Positions 17,743-26,716 of a stretch of DNA of 34,225 bases are shown here, piece after piece; positions within the stretch are counted from its first letter, which is position 1, and each line of letters begins with the position of its first letter. The notes below the pieces were generated by a model. The model worked only from the letters and a program-made list of their open reading frames with translations, had not been told where the DNA came from and searched no databases. This DNA comes from Nanobdellota archaeon (GTDB lineage Archaea; Nanobdellota; Nanobdellia; Woesearchaeales; JACPBV01), in contig JAHJAV010000083.1 of the NCBI GenBank assembly GCA_018813685.1, positions 1 through 34,225 on the forward strand, read 5' to 3'. The translations under genes were made by a program, and so were the position numbers.

Positions 17743-18813
17743 TTATGTCAATACATCTATGCCCAGTTCGTTGCCTAACATTTTTCTTTGTGCAATTTCG
17801 CGCTTACTATCAAGCTTTCCACATATCCATGGGGAAGTTACACCTGTTACGATTGTCATTACACAGATTTTGCCCCTCATTGAAGGGTTAATCCTAGCTC
17901 CCCATATGATATTAGCGTTTTCATCCATGTTTTCAGTTGCTATATCGCCAATCTTAGCTACTTCATCTAATGTCATGTCTGGACCGCCTTCAATATGGAT
18001 CAGGGCGCCTTCTGCTCCTTTGTAATCAATATCTAGCAATTGGTTTGATAGGGCTCCTTTTACTGCTTCTTCTACTCTGTTTTTAGTGTCAGAAACACCT
18101 ACACCTATTGCAGCGACTCCTCCCCCTTTCATTATTGCTTTTACATCTGCAAAGTCTAAGTTAACTAATGATGGAACAGAGATTGTTTCAACTATTCCAC
18201 TGATCATTGTTGAGATAAGTTCATTTGCTACTGCAAATGCCTGCTGTACAGGAAGGTTTCCTGCAATCTGGACTAATCTATTATTGTCTATTACAATTAC
18301 AGTATCACAGACTTCTCTTAATCTTGCCAGGCCCATCTCTGCTCTGTCTATCCTGGCTCTTTCGATCTTGAATGGCATTGTTATTGTTCCAATTACAATT
18401 GCTCCTTTTTCCCTAGCTACATTAGCAATTATCGGAGCTGCTCCTGTTCCTGTTCCGCCGCCCATTCCAGCGCATACAAAGACCATGTCTGAACAGTTTA
18501 AACTGTCTTTGATCTGGTTTATAGTTTCTTTTGCTGCTTCTGCTCCTTTTGCAGGAAAACCACCACAGCCTAGCCCTCTAGTGAGGTTTTTACCAATAAG
18601 GAATTTATAATCAGCTTCTGTTATGTTTAAGTGAGGCTGATCAGTATTACAAGCGAGAATCTCAGCGCCTTTAACGCCTTTTTTGTGAAGCCAGCTTACC
18701 ATGTTGCTTCCTGCTCCACCTACTCCGATTACTTTTATGTTGGCCTGGCCCACTGCAGCAGGTGTGTTTTGCTTGGATTGTTGGTTGATTGCGTTTTCAA
18801 AGATTGACATCAT
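17743..18813 (-). CDS. ftsZ: cell division protein FtsZ
   Basis: KVIGVGGAGSNMV, AGMGGGTGTGAAPIIA, LVNLDFADVKAIMKGGGVAAIGVG. Confidence 0.96.
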   Translation of the reverse strand: MMSIFENAINQQSKQNTPAAVGQANIKVIGVGGAGSNMVSWLHKKGVKGAEILACNTDQPHLNITEADYKFLIGKNLTRGLGCGGFPAKGAEAAKETINQIKDSLNCSDMVFVCAGMGGGTGTGAAPIIANVAREKGAIVIGTITMPFKIERARIDRAEMGLARLREVCDTVIVIDNNRLVQIAGNLPVQQAFAVANELISTMISGIVETISVPSLVNLDFADVKAIMKGGGVAAIGVGVSDTKNRVEEAVKGALSNQLLDIDYKGAEGALIHIEGGPDMTLDEVAKIGDIATENMDENANIIWGARINPSMRGKICVMTIVTGVTSPWICGKLDSKREIAQRKMLGNELGIDVLT

Positions 18814-19063
18814 TTTTTTGCCCCCTAACCCCTTTTTCTTTTTTATCTATACTTTAGCCAAGGATAAGCCTTTCTGAGACAAATCTCCTTTTTTTAGCTA
18901 GGTTAGTATAGAACTATTATTATGGCATAGCTAATATATAAATGTTACTATTTGGTATACTGGGATACTTATATAGGAAAAGTGTTTTTTTGCTCTGGGA
19001 AGGCTGAGAAGGGGAAAAATGGCAGGGATAGATTTATAACTCTAACTTTATTTCATTATTTTT

Positions 19064-20350
19064 ATGACTAATATATACTTCCAAACCCATGGCTGCTCTA
19101 CTAACTTATCAGAGTCAGAAGTGATGATGGGTTTGCTTAGGGAATCTAAGTTTGAGATAGTTGAAGATCCAAGCGATGCAGATGTTATTGTTATCAATAT
19201 ATGTACTGTTAAAGGGGAAGATACTGCTTTGAGGGAGATAAGAAAGTTGAATGATAATTTTTTGGGTAAGAAATTGATTGTAGCTGGGTGTATAACTAAG
19301 ATAATACTTAATGAAACGAGAAAGATAAATGATGAAATCAGTTTTATATCTACCCACAATATAAAATCCATAGTTGAGGTTGTTGAAGAGACACTTAATG
19401 GGAATGTCATAGAGGCTACTGGGAGAGACCAGTATGAAAAGATAAATCTGCCTAAAATGAGGAAGAATCCTGTTGTGGGGATTATACCTATATTGAATGG
19501 ATGCGCTGGTTATTGCGCTTATTGTTCTGTTAAATATGTTAAAGGTAAACTATTTTCTTATCCGATGCAGGATATTGAGAAAGAAGCTAATGAATGCTTA
19601 ATTCAAGGATGTAAGGAATTGTGGATAACTTCACAAGATAATGCAGCCTATATGTTAGAAAGGGATAAGTTGACTAAGCTGCCTGAGCTGATAGAGAATT
19701 TATCAAGAATAGACAAGAAATTCTTTATGCGTATTGGGATGATGAATCCAGAGCACCTGCTTAAGGTATTGCCCCAGATGATAGAAGCCTATAAGAGCGA
19801 TAAGGTGTTTAAGTTTTTGCATATTCCTGTGCAGTCTGGGAATGATGAAATCTTAAAGCTGATGAAAAGACAGTATACCGTTGAGGATTTTAAGCTGATT
19901 GTCAATGAATTCAGGAAAAATATACCTTCTATTTCAATAAGTACAGACTTAATTGTGGGATTTCCTACAGAAACAGAGCAGCAGTTTAACGATTCTTTAG
20001 GATTAGTGAAAGAGATAAAGCCAGATGTTTTGAACATATCTAAGTTTCAGGCGAGGCATGGCACAGATGCAGTAAAGATGAAAGAGCAGGTTGATGGGGT
20101 GATTGTTAAGGCAAGGTCGAAATTATTAACAGATATATTCCATAATATTTCCAGGATGAATCATGAGCAATGGATAGGGTGGGAAGGTGAGGTATTGATA
20201 GATGAGATAGGTAAGAACAATACATTTATCTCTAGGAATATAGATTATAGGCAGATTATCTTAAGCGGTGAGTTTAAGTTAGGTGATATAGTTAGAGTTA
20301 GGGTTATTGATGGGACTACTTTTGATTTGAGGGGAGAAAGGGTAACTTAA
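19064..20350 (+). CDS. tRNA t6A37 methylthiotransferase (archaeal MtaB/CDKAL1-like radical SAM)
   Basis: FQTHGCSTNLSESEVMMGLL, GCAGYCAYCSVKYVKG radical SAM CxxxCxxC, HIPVQSGNDEIL, STDLIVGFPTET. Confidence 0.9.
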   Translation: MTNIYFQTHGCSTNLSESEVMMGLLRESKFEIVEDPSDADVIVINICTVKGEDTALREIRKLNDNFLGKKLIVAGCITKIILNETRKINDEISFISTHNIKSIVEVVEETLNGNVIEATGRDQYEKINLPKMRKNPVVGIIPILNGCAGYCAYCSVKYVKGKLFSYPMQDIEKEANECLIQGCKELWITSQDNAAYMLERDKLTKLPELIENLSRIDKKFFMRIGMMNPEHLLKVLPQMIEAYKSDKVFKFLHIPVQSGNDEILKLMKRQYTVEDFKLIVNEFRKNIPSISISTDLIVGFPTETEQQFNDSLGLVKEIKPDVLNISKFQARHGTDAVKMKEQVDGVIVKARSKLLTDIFHNISRMNHEQWIGWEGEVLIDEIGKNNTFISRNIDYRQIILSGEFKLGDIVRVRVIDGTTFDLRGERVT

Positions 20351-20937
20351 ATTTTTATTCCTTCAAAAAATGGCAGTAATGCTTCATTTGCCCTAAGATA
20401 TTTTAACAAATCTTTATTAATCACTTTTATTCCTGCATTGGTGTCCATCTCAATTCTAGATTGAATCAATGAATCTGATATCTTTCCTTTTAGAAAGTTT
20501 CTGTGATCTTTTAAATTGCCAAACATTTCCAGATTTAATATCTCTTTGATTATATTCTTGTAATACTTATCAAAATTGTCAATAATATCTTTAAGAACAG
20601 ACAAAAATCCAAGTATGCATCGCTTGTATTCTTCATTGTTTCTAATATCTAAAGTGATCCTTATTTTTCCAAAACCTTCAGTATACAGCTTGAATTGCAG
20701 ATGCTCTGAGCCATGAGGGTGAGTTTCTCTCGGTTGGTGGTGTTCAATTGCAATATCCCTATGCACTATTATCTCCTCTTCCTTGTGCCTTGATTTCATC
20801 CTAAACCTATATTCTTCCTCATTTGGGTTTTGGCATGGCAGTTCTATAATCTCTATCCGTATGTCTCCTTTATTAAATTCCCTACTTTTAATGTATATTG
20901 GCAGAAATTGAAAGTCAAGCATTTTAGCTGCCTGCAA
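20347..20937 (-). CDS. uncharacterised protein, partner of an RHH regulator
   Basis: 196 aa; overlaps the RHH gene by 14 nt; His-rich HRDIAIEHHQPRETHPHGSEHLQF. Confidence 0.65.
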   Translation of the reverse strand: MQAAKMLDFQFLPIYIKSREFNKGDIRIEIIELPCQNPNEEEYRFRMKSRHKEEEIIVHRDIAIEHHQPRETHPHGSEHLQFKLYTEGFGKIRITLDIRNNEEYKRCILGFLSVLKDIIDNFDKYYKNIIKEILNLEMFGNLKDHRNFLKGKISDSLIQSRIEMDTNAGIKVINKDLLKYLRANEALLPFFEGIKI

Positions 20938-21604
20938 CAGAGTTTTCCAATTGCTTTTTTGTTTTTAAGTCAACTTTTCTTTCAGAGAAATTCCTTAATA
21001 CATCCTCTACGTCATTTATGAAGGATTCCTGGCTTAAGTTATGTTTGGCGTAAATAGCTTTAAACTCCATAATGTTTATTTCATCAGCAGAAGGAACATA
21101 TTTCCATTTAGGGATTCCGAATTCATTATAGATTATTTCCACTAAGAGTTGAAAATAAATTCTTGTAAATTCTTCTGATAAATGCTTATGTTCATTATCT
21201 ACTCCGAAAAATTCACTTGGATTATATGATTTTTGCTTATGATAAACTTTGAGTATTTTAATATCAAGTTCCCATTCACCTTCTTTTTTTGGAGGAACAT
21301 TGTATTCATATTCATAACCTGTCTTTTCTATTCTAATTGGAAGTATATCCTTTAAATATGTGGCTAATTCAATAAACTCTTTCTTTCTTTTATATTGTAT
21401 AACAGAAGATTTGTTTGTAGTTATTTCCCCAGACCTTTCTGGCTCCGCTCTTCTGATCATACGCCATATTACATCTTCAAAAGTCTCATCTTTATTTCCG
21501 ATTTCAGCTAATTTAGCTCTTAGTGTATTACTTACCTTGATTGTTGTTTTATTTGGCACGCTTTTTAAATTGTTAGTTATATTGTTTTCCATTATACTCA
21601 CCAT
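20924..21604 (-). CDS. protein with N-terminal ribbon-helix-helix-like DNA-binding segment and unknown C-terminal domain
   Basis: KTTIKVSNTLRAKLAEIGNKDETFEDVIWRMIRR fits an RHH/VapB-like fold; alternative start ATG at 21592. Confidence 0.7.
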   Translation of the reverse strand: MVSIMENNITNNLKSVPNKTTIKVSNTLRAKLAEIGNKDETFEDVIWRMIRRAEPERSGEITTNKSSVIQYKRKKEFIELATYLKDILPIRIEKTGYEYEYNVPPKKEGEWELDIKILKVYHKQKSYNPSEFFGVDNEHKHLSEEFTRIYFQLLVEIIYNEFGIPKWKYVPSADEINIMEFKAIYAKHNLSQESFINDVEDVLRNFSERKVDLKTKKQLENSVAGS

Positions 21605-21634
21605 ACTGGGTATACTAGGTATACTGGGTATACT
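21594..21634. repeat. five tandem ATACT units at exact 9-bp spacing, candidate operator
   Basis: ATACT begins at 21594, 21603, 21612, 21621, 21630; overlaps TATA box (TTTATATAG on - strand, ~21634-21642) and the start codon. Confidence 0.7.
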
Positions 21635-21701
21635 ATATAAATCTTTCGGTTTTAAATAAGAAATGTAATATAATTAATTTAAAATAGAATAAAAAGATAT
21701 T

Positions 21702-22724
21702 TTAAATACACTGCTTGCAGTAGTCTATCCCTAATGCCTTGTTTGTCTTTTCTATTGATTCTTTTGCATCTTTAAAGCCCATTGCTGCCCTTATTGCATC
21801 TATGTTTTCACAGACAACATCAGATTCCTGGTGTATAGCCTGAAGGTATAATAGTTTTTTACCTGTGACGCCTATTGCTTCTTTCCAGACTACTATCTCA
21901 GGCATATCTGATCTTAGCCTTCCAAGGTCTTTTGCGAATTCCATAATCTCTGCTGTTGACCTTACTGCTGATGCATTGTCAACTAATCTTACCCTGGTTG
22001 TTTTTTCGAATAGTTTTATAACTTCGTTTACATCAGGTGTCTCTTTGCAGTCAACTGTTATTGCGTGCAAGTGCATCAATGTTGTTGAGACTGACAAAGC
22101 AGTTGTGAATATGGGCATTCCATGCAGTACTGTCTGCACATCAGGGCCGTGGTGTGAAGGAAGTTCTAGTTCAGGAATAATTGCGTTTATAGGGCCATGC
22201 CTTATATCCCATGGATCTGCCCCTCTTCTTATCATTGTGGCATGGACTGCTTCAATTCCATATTTACTTTTGATTGCATTTAATGTCCTGCATAGCCCTG
22301 TTGTGTTGCAGCTTACGACTCTTATATAATCTTTACCTACAGCTTCATCATAATTGCATTGGGCTGTAAAGCTTACATCTGCTACTTTTGATTTTTCTCC
22401 GCCCTGGAATATTGCTTTTATCTTGTTAGGTATGTAATATTTTTCTTTATTTTCAGCTCCTCCTTTTTTTGGAGAGCAGTCTATGATTATATCTACTTTT
22501 TTCAGCATGTCTTCAAATGCGCCTTCTATCTTAAGGCCATTTAAATCTTCTGCGCCTAGCAATCTGTACATTGGGATGTTTTTTGTCTGCGCAGAGATCA
22601 TCCTATAATTATAGCTGTGGGCTGTTACTCCAATAAGCTCCATATCATCCTGTAACATTACAGCATCAGCAACTCTTTTGCCGATTGTTCCATATCCAAC
22701 AATTCCCACTTTTGTTTTGCTCAT
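21702..22724 (-). CDS. gap: glyceraldehyde-3-phosphate dehydrogenase, archaeal type II
   Basis: KVGIVGYGTIGKRVADAV, VSCNTTGLCRTLNAI, RRGADPWDIRHGPINAI. Confidence 0.95.
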   Translation of the reverse strand: MSKTKVGIVGYGTIGKRVADAVMLQDDMELIGVTAHSYNYRMISAQTKNIPMYRLLGAEDLNGLKIEGAFEDMLKKVDIIIDCSPKKGGAENKEKYYIPNKIKAIFQGGEKSKVADVSFTAQCNYDEAVGKDYIRVVSCNTTGLCRTLNAIKSKYGIEAVHATMIRRGADPWDIRHGPINAIIPELELPSHHGPDVQTVLHGMPIFTTALSVSTTLMHLHAITVDCKETPDVNEVIKLFEKTTRVRLVDNASAVRSTAEIMEFAKDLGRLRSDMPEIVVWKEAIGVTGKKLLYLQAIHQESDVVCENIDAIRAAMGFKDAKESIEKTNKALGIDYCKQCI

Positions 22725-22741
22725 GTTCTCACCCTCGCGGT

Positions 22742-23695
22742 TTATTTAAATAAATCTGCTTTATTGTCGCAGCCTAAGAGCTTAATCTTTCTTTTTACAA
22801 TCTCTTTTACTAAGTCTCTAGCTGGGCCTAAATATAATCTTGGATCAAAGTTTTTTGGGTCTTCTGAAAGGGCTTTTCTTATTCCTGCAGTTAATCCTAA
22901 TCTTAAGTCAGTGTCTATGTTAACTTTTTGAACACCTATCTTTACAGCTTGTTTAATCTGGTCTTCAGGAACTCCTTTGCTGCCTTTTATCGCTGCTCCG
23001 TATTTATTGCATATATCAACATATTCTGGGAGTACTGAAGATGAGCCGTGCAGGACTAATGGGATCTTGACAATTTCCCTTATCGCTTTTAGTCTTTCAA
23101 AGTCAAGTTTTGGCTCTGATTTGAATTTATAAGCGCCATGTGATGTTCCTATTGCAACTGCTAATGAGTCGCATTTTGTTTTTTCTACAAATGTTTTTGC
23201 TTCATTAGGGTCTGTGTAGACAGCAGAAGCTGCTACTTTTCCGCCTTCTCCTGAATCAAACTGTTCCCCTATCAATTTTCCTAGTTCTGCTTCTACAGAA
23301 ACTTTTTTAGGATGAGCATAATCTACAACTTTTTTTGTTAGTGCAATGTTACCTTCAAATGGTTCGTGAGAACCGTCTATCATAACAGATGTGAATCCGT
23401 CTTCTATAACTTCCTGGCATAGTTCAAAAGTATCTCCATGATCTAAGTGTATTGCTATGGGCAGTTTAGTTTCTTTTTCAGCTGCTTCAATCAATTTCAT
23501 TATATAGTTTCTTCCTGCGTATTTTCTTGCTCCTCTTGAGATCTGAAGTATTAGTGGGGCGTTTAGTTCTTTGGCTGCTTCTGTAATTCCCTGTATGAGC
23601 TCCATGTTATTTACATTAAAAGCGCCTAGAGCAAAGCCTTCTTCCATTGCTTTGTCCATCAATTTCTTGTTTGTTACAAATGGCATATCAATCAC
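22742..23695 (-). CDS. fba: class II fructose-bisphosphate aldolase
   Basis: GAFNVNNMELIQGI, AIHLDHGDTFELC, SVMIDGSHEPFEGN, LVLHGSSSV, KVNIDTDLRL. Confidence 0.95.
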   Translation of the reverse strand: MIDMPFVTNKKLMDKAMEEGFALGAFNVNNMELIQGITEAAKELNAPLILQISRGARKYAGRNYIMKLIEAAEKETKLPIAIHLDHGDTFELCQEVIEDGFTSVMIDGSHEPFEGNIALTKKVVDYAHPKKVSVEAELGKLIGEQFDSGEGGKVAASAVYTDPNEAKTFVEKTKCDSLAVAIGTSHGAYKFKSEPKLDFERLKAIREIVKIPLVLHGSSSVLPEYVDICNKYGAAIKGSKGVPEDQIKQAVKIGVQKVNIDTDLRLGLTAGIRKALSEDPKNFDPRLYLGPARDLVKEIVKRKIKLLGCDNKADLFK

Positions 23696-23698
23696 CTT

Positions 23699-24757
23699 TT
23701 AGTCTGTTTCAAAAAATAATTTTGCTTCGTCAAATCTTTCTTTTGGAACTGTTTTTAGTTTTCCAACTGCTTTGTTTAAGTCTACTGCAATAATATCTAT
23801 TCCTTTTAGAGCAGCCATCTTTCCAAATTCTCTTTTGTCTATCATGTCAGCTGCTTTTACCCCTAGCCTTGTTCCCAGGACTCTGTCAAATACAGTTGGG
23901 TCGCCTGCTCTTTGAAGATGGCCTAGAACAACGTGCCTGCATTCGATTCCTGTTCTTTTTTCGATCTCTTCTGATAATCTTTCTGCTATCCCGCCTAATC
24001 TTACATGGCCGAATGCATCTTTTTCCCCTGTCTGTAATATCATCTGGCCTTCTTTTGGAACAGCTCCTTCTGAGCATGCGATTATAGCGTAATTCTTTCC
24101 TTTCTTTTTTCTGTTTTTTAGTATGTTGCAGATTTCATTGAGGTCAAATGGTTCTTCTGGTAATAGTATTACTGAAGCGCCTCCTGCTATTCCTGATTCT
24201 AATGTCATCCAGCCTGCATGCCTTCCCATTATCTCTACTACTATTGTTCTATGGTGGGATTTTGCAGTTGTGTGTAGGTTTTGGATAGATTCTGTTGCCC
24301 TTGTTATTGCTGTATTGAATCCAAATGTATAATCTGTCTCATTTAGGTCATTATCGATTGTTTTTGGAACACCAACTACTTTTACACCCTCTTTGAATAG
24401 TTTGTTTGCTACGCCTAGTGTGTCTTCTCCGCCGATTGCTATAAGAAAATCACAGTTTAATTTTTTTAAGTTATCTTTTACTTTTTGCGGGCCATTTTCT
24501 ACTTTGTATGGATTTGTTCTTGAGGTGTGCAAAATAGTCCCTCCAAGCATGTGTATATCTGAAACTTGGTCTAAGTCTAGAACACCGCAGTGGCTGCAGT
24601 CTAGTAATCCTTTCCATCCGTCTAAAATTCCGAGAACATCATATCCTAAACTTTTAGCTTTTACGACTATTCCTCTGATTACTGCATTAAGCCCAGGGGC
24701 ATCTCCTCCGCCGGTTAAAACTGCAATCTGTTTTCCTTTTTTTCCTGTTACAGCCAT
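23699..24757 (-). CDS. PfkA-family 6-phosphofructokinase, PPi-type signature
   Basis: AVLTGGGDAPGLNAVIRG, GGEDTLGVA, GVPKTIDNDLNETDYTFGFNTA, EIMGRHAGW. Confidence 0.92.
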   Translation of the reverse strand: MAVTGKKGKQIAVLTGGGDAPGLNAVIRGIVVKAKSLGYDVLGILDGWKGLLDCSHCGVLDLDQVSDIHMLGGTILHTSRTNPYKVENGPQKVKDNLKKLNCDFLIAIGGEDTLGVANKLFKEGVKVVGVPKTIDNDLNETDYTFGFNTAITRATESIQNLHTTAKSHHRTIVVEIMGRHAGWMTLESGIAGGASVILLPEEPFDLNEICNILKNRKKKGKNYAIIACSEGAVPKEGQMILQTGEKDAFGHVRLGGIAERLSEEIEKRTGIECRHVVLGHLQRAGDPTVFDRVLGTRLGVKAADMIDKREFGKMAALKGIDIIAVDLNKAVGKLKTVPKERFDEAKLFFETD

Positions 24758-24759
24758 TT

Positions 24760-24776
24760 CAAAACCTCTGGTTTTG
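24760..24776. promoter_or_regulatory. perfect 7-bp inverted repeat CAAAACC-3nt-GGTTTTG immediately upstream of the pfk start codon
   Basis: Read directly; ends 3 nt from ATG at 24757. Confidence 0.5.
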
Positions 24777-24807
24777 TAATACCGTCAAAATTTTACAATT
24801 TTTGAGG

Positions 24808-24819
24808 CATAATACCACC
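24808..24819 (-). promoter_or_regulatory. 12-bp motif GGTGGTATTATG in the pfk leader
   Basis: Exact copy at 24928-24939 on + strand; on - strand followed by a 5-codon frame MPQKL* (24793-24810). Confidence 0.6.
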
Positions 24820-24927
24820 CTATTATTAATTTGGAAAGGAGCTAGTATATAAATCTTTCTATTATCATATACTATCATACTAATAACGAAAGGTTTATAT
24901 ATAAGTCTTATAAATACTATTGATTAT

Positions 24928-24939
24928 GGTGGTATTATG
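24928..24939 (+). promoter_or_regulatory. 12-bp motif GGTGGTATTATG including the start codon of the RHH-nucleotidyltransferase gene
   Basis: Inverted relative to 24808-24819. Confidence 0.6.
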
Positions 24940-25800
24940 AAGGAACGAATTACAATAACGCTTAAAGAAGATTTGATAAAACAGCTTGATAAAAGAATAG
25001 ATGGCGAGCAGATAAAGAACAGGAGCCAAGAGATAGAAACAATATTAGAGGATGCTTTAGGGAACTCAATTCCTTCAAAGGCTTTGATATTAGCTGGCGG
25101 AAAAGGAACAAGATTAAGGCCCCTAACTCTGAAGATCCCTAAAGGTTTAGTTGAAGTGCAGGGAAAAACACTTACGGAATGGCTTTTTGAGCTGCTTAAG
25201 AAATATGGGATAAGGGATGTGATATTATCTACAGGCTATCTTTCTGAAAAGATGAGAGATTATTTTACAGACGGAAGCAAGTTTGGGATGAATGTTGATT
25301 ATGTTGAAGAGGATCCAGAAAAGCCCATGGGTACTGCAGGACCTCTTAGACTGGCGCAGCATATGCTTAAAGAAAGTTTTATAGTTTCTAATGGCGATGA
25401 GCTTAAGTGCATCAATATTCCCAGGATGTTTAGGTTGCACAAAAGGAAGAATGCATTGGTTACTATTGCCCTTACTACTGTGGATGATCCTACCCAGTAT
25501 GGTGTTGCAAGGCTGGATGGTTCACGGATACTTGAATTTGTCGAGAAGCCTAAGCGGAAAGAAGCACCTTCTAATCTGATAAATTCTGGATTTTATATTA
25601 TTGAGCCAGAGGTAATTGAGATGATCCCTAAAGGAAAGTTCTGCATGTTTGAGAAGGATATTTTTCCGCAGCTGGCTAAGGAAGGAAGGATCAGAGGATT
25701 TCCATTTTCAGGGCAGTGGTTTGATACTGGAAATTTTGAAAGATTGGAAAGAGCTAGAAAATTATGGAAAGGGATTATTGTTGAGGAAGATGGGGATTAA
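24937..25800 (+). CDS. RHH DNA-binding domain fused to sugar-1-phosphate nucleotidyltransferase
   Basis: N-terminal MKERITITLKEDLIKQLDKRIDGEQIKNRSQEIETILEDAL (RHH) then KALILAGGKGTRLRPLTLKIPKGLVEVQGKTLTEW, NGDE, GQWFDTGN (NTP_transferase). Confidence 0.88.
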   Translation: MKERITITLKEDLIKQLDKRIDGEQIKNRSQEIETILEDALGNSIPSKALILAGGKGTRLRPLTLKIPKGLVEVQGKTLTEWLFELLKKYGIRDVILSTGYLSEKMRDYFTDGSKFGMNVDYVEEDPEKPMGTAGPLRLAQHMLKESFIVSNGDELKCINIPRMFRLHKRKNALVTIALTTVDDPTQYGVARLDGSRILEFVEKPKRKEAPSNLINSGFYIIEPEVIEMIPKGKFCMFEKDIFPQLAKEGRIRGFPFSGQWFDTGNFERLERARKLWKGIIVEEDGD

Positions 25801-25853
25801 ATATATTTTCTCGAATACATATCTTTATAAATTTGTTTCCATTTTCCTAAGAA

Positions 25854-26615
25854 ATGAAAATAGAAGTTGAGTTAGGGGAAAGGTATTATTTTTTTTATCA
25901 TTTAGCTAAATCTCTAAAAACCGGTGTTGACCTCCCTACATCATTGACAAGATGTGCCAATAGATTCAGAGAAGGTCATCCATTAAGGCAATATTGTGGT
26001 GTGGCTGTACAAGAATTAGCTAGAAGCGGATTCGATGGGTTCTTTAATTCATTTGATGGTTTTGTCTATTTTCCAATGTTTCCTAGATATAGTGAACGTA
26101 AAATAAATTCTTTTCATGGGGGAGTTCCTATTTTTTCGCCAACAGAACCAGGTTTAATTTGCCCTCCTACTCAACCGGGAGAAGTTGTAATGCCGTATAG
26201 AATCCATTTCATAGGAAGCCTAGAATATATTGCCCATATGCTAAGTTATAGGGATAAAATGGGTGAACAAAATCCTGTGTCTGATTTAAGGGCAATAGGC
26301 TTATATCTGAGAATGTTCCCTGATTTTTTAGATAGCCAAACATTATGGATGGATGTCGCAGGATTATGTGAAAGTGGAACTATAATTAATTATTACCGCT
26401 GGAATAGGGGATTGGAAGAATCTGAATTGTTAGCGAAGTTTAAAAGTGGCATACCTAATCCTCCTTCATTCTCAGAATTCTTGTGTGAAGCATTTGGTTT
26501 TTATTCAGCTAAAATTGAAGCAGGAGAAAAAGTGAGCAATATTATACCTGGTGATTTGGATAAACAACGAATCTGGATTGGTGTTGCTTTGGAGATAATC
26601 AATGCTACTGAATAA
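25854..26615 (+). CDS. uncharacterised 253 aa protein
   Basis: Long ORF, no family recognised. Confidence 0.6.
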   Translation: MKIEVELGERYYFFYHLAKSLKTGVDLPTSLTRCANRFREGHPLRQYCGVAVQELARSGFDGFFNSFDGFVYFPMFPRYSERKINSFHGGVPIFSPTEPGLICPPTQPGEVVMPYRIHFIGSLEYIAHMLSYRDKMGEQNPVSDLRAIGLYLRMFPDFLDSQTLWMDVAGLCESGTIINYYRWNRGLEESELLAKFKSGIPNPPSFSEFLCEAFGFYSAKIEAGEKVSNIIPGDLDKQRIWIGVALEIINATE

Positions 26616-26716
26616 GGTTCAGGCGAAATGGCTAGGGATCTGGAAGAAACTATATAACACTTTAACCATAACAGTTCTGCATAACTTTTATATACTTCAG
26701 AGCATTGGTTGTTTTT

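Noticed and set aside
18086-18610. 174 aa plus-strand ORF antisense to ftsZ
   Set aside because: Low-complexity I/P/S-rich translation opposite a confident conserved gene; typical shadow ORF.
24393-24779. 128 aa plus-strand ORF antisense to pfk
   Set aside because: Shadow of a strongly conserved CDS with no family signal.
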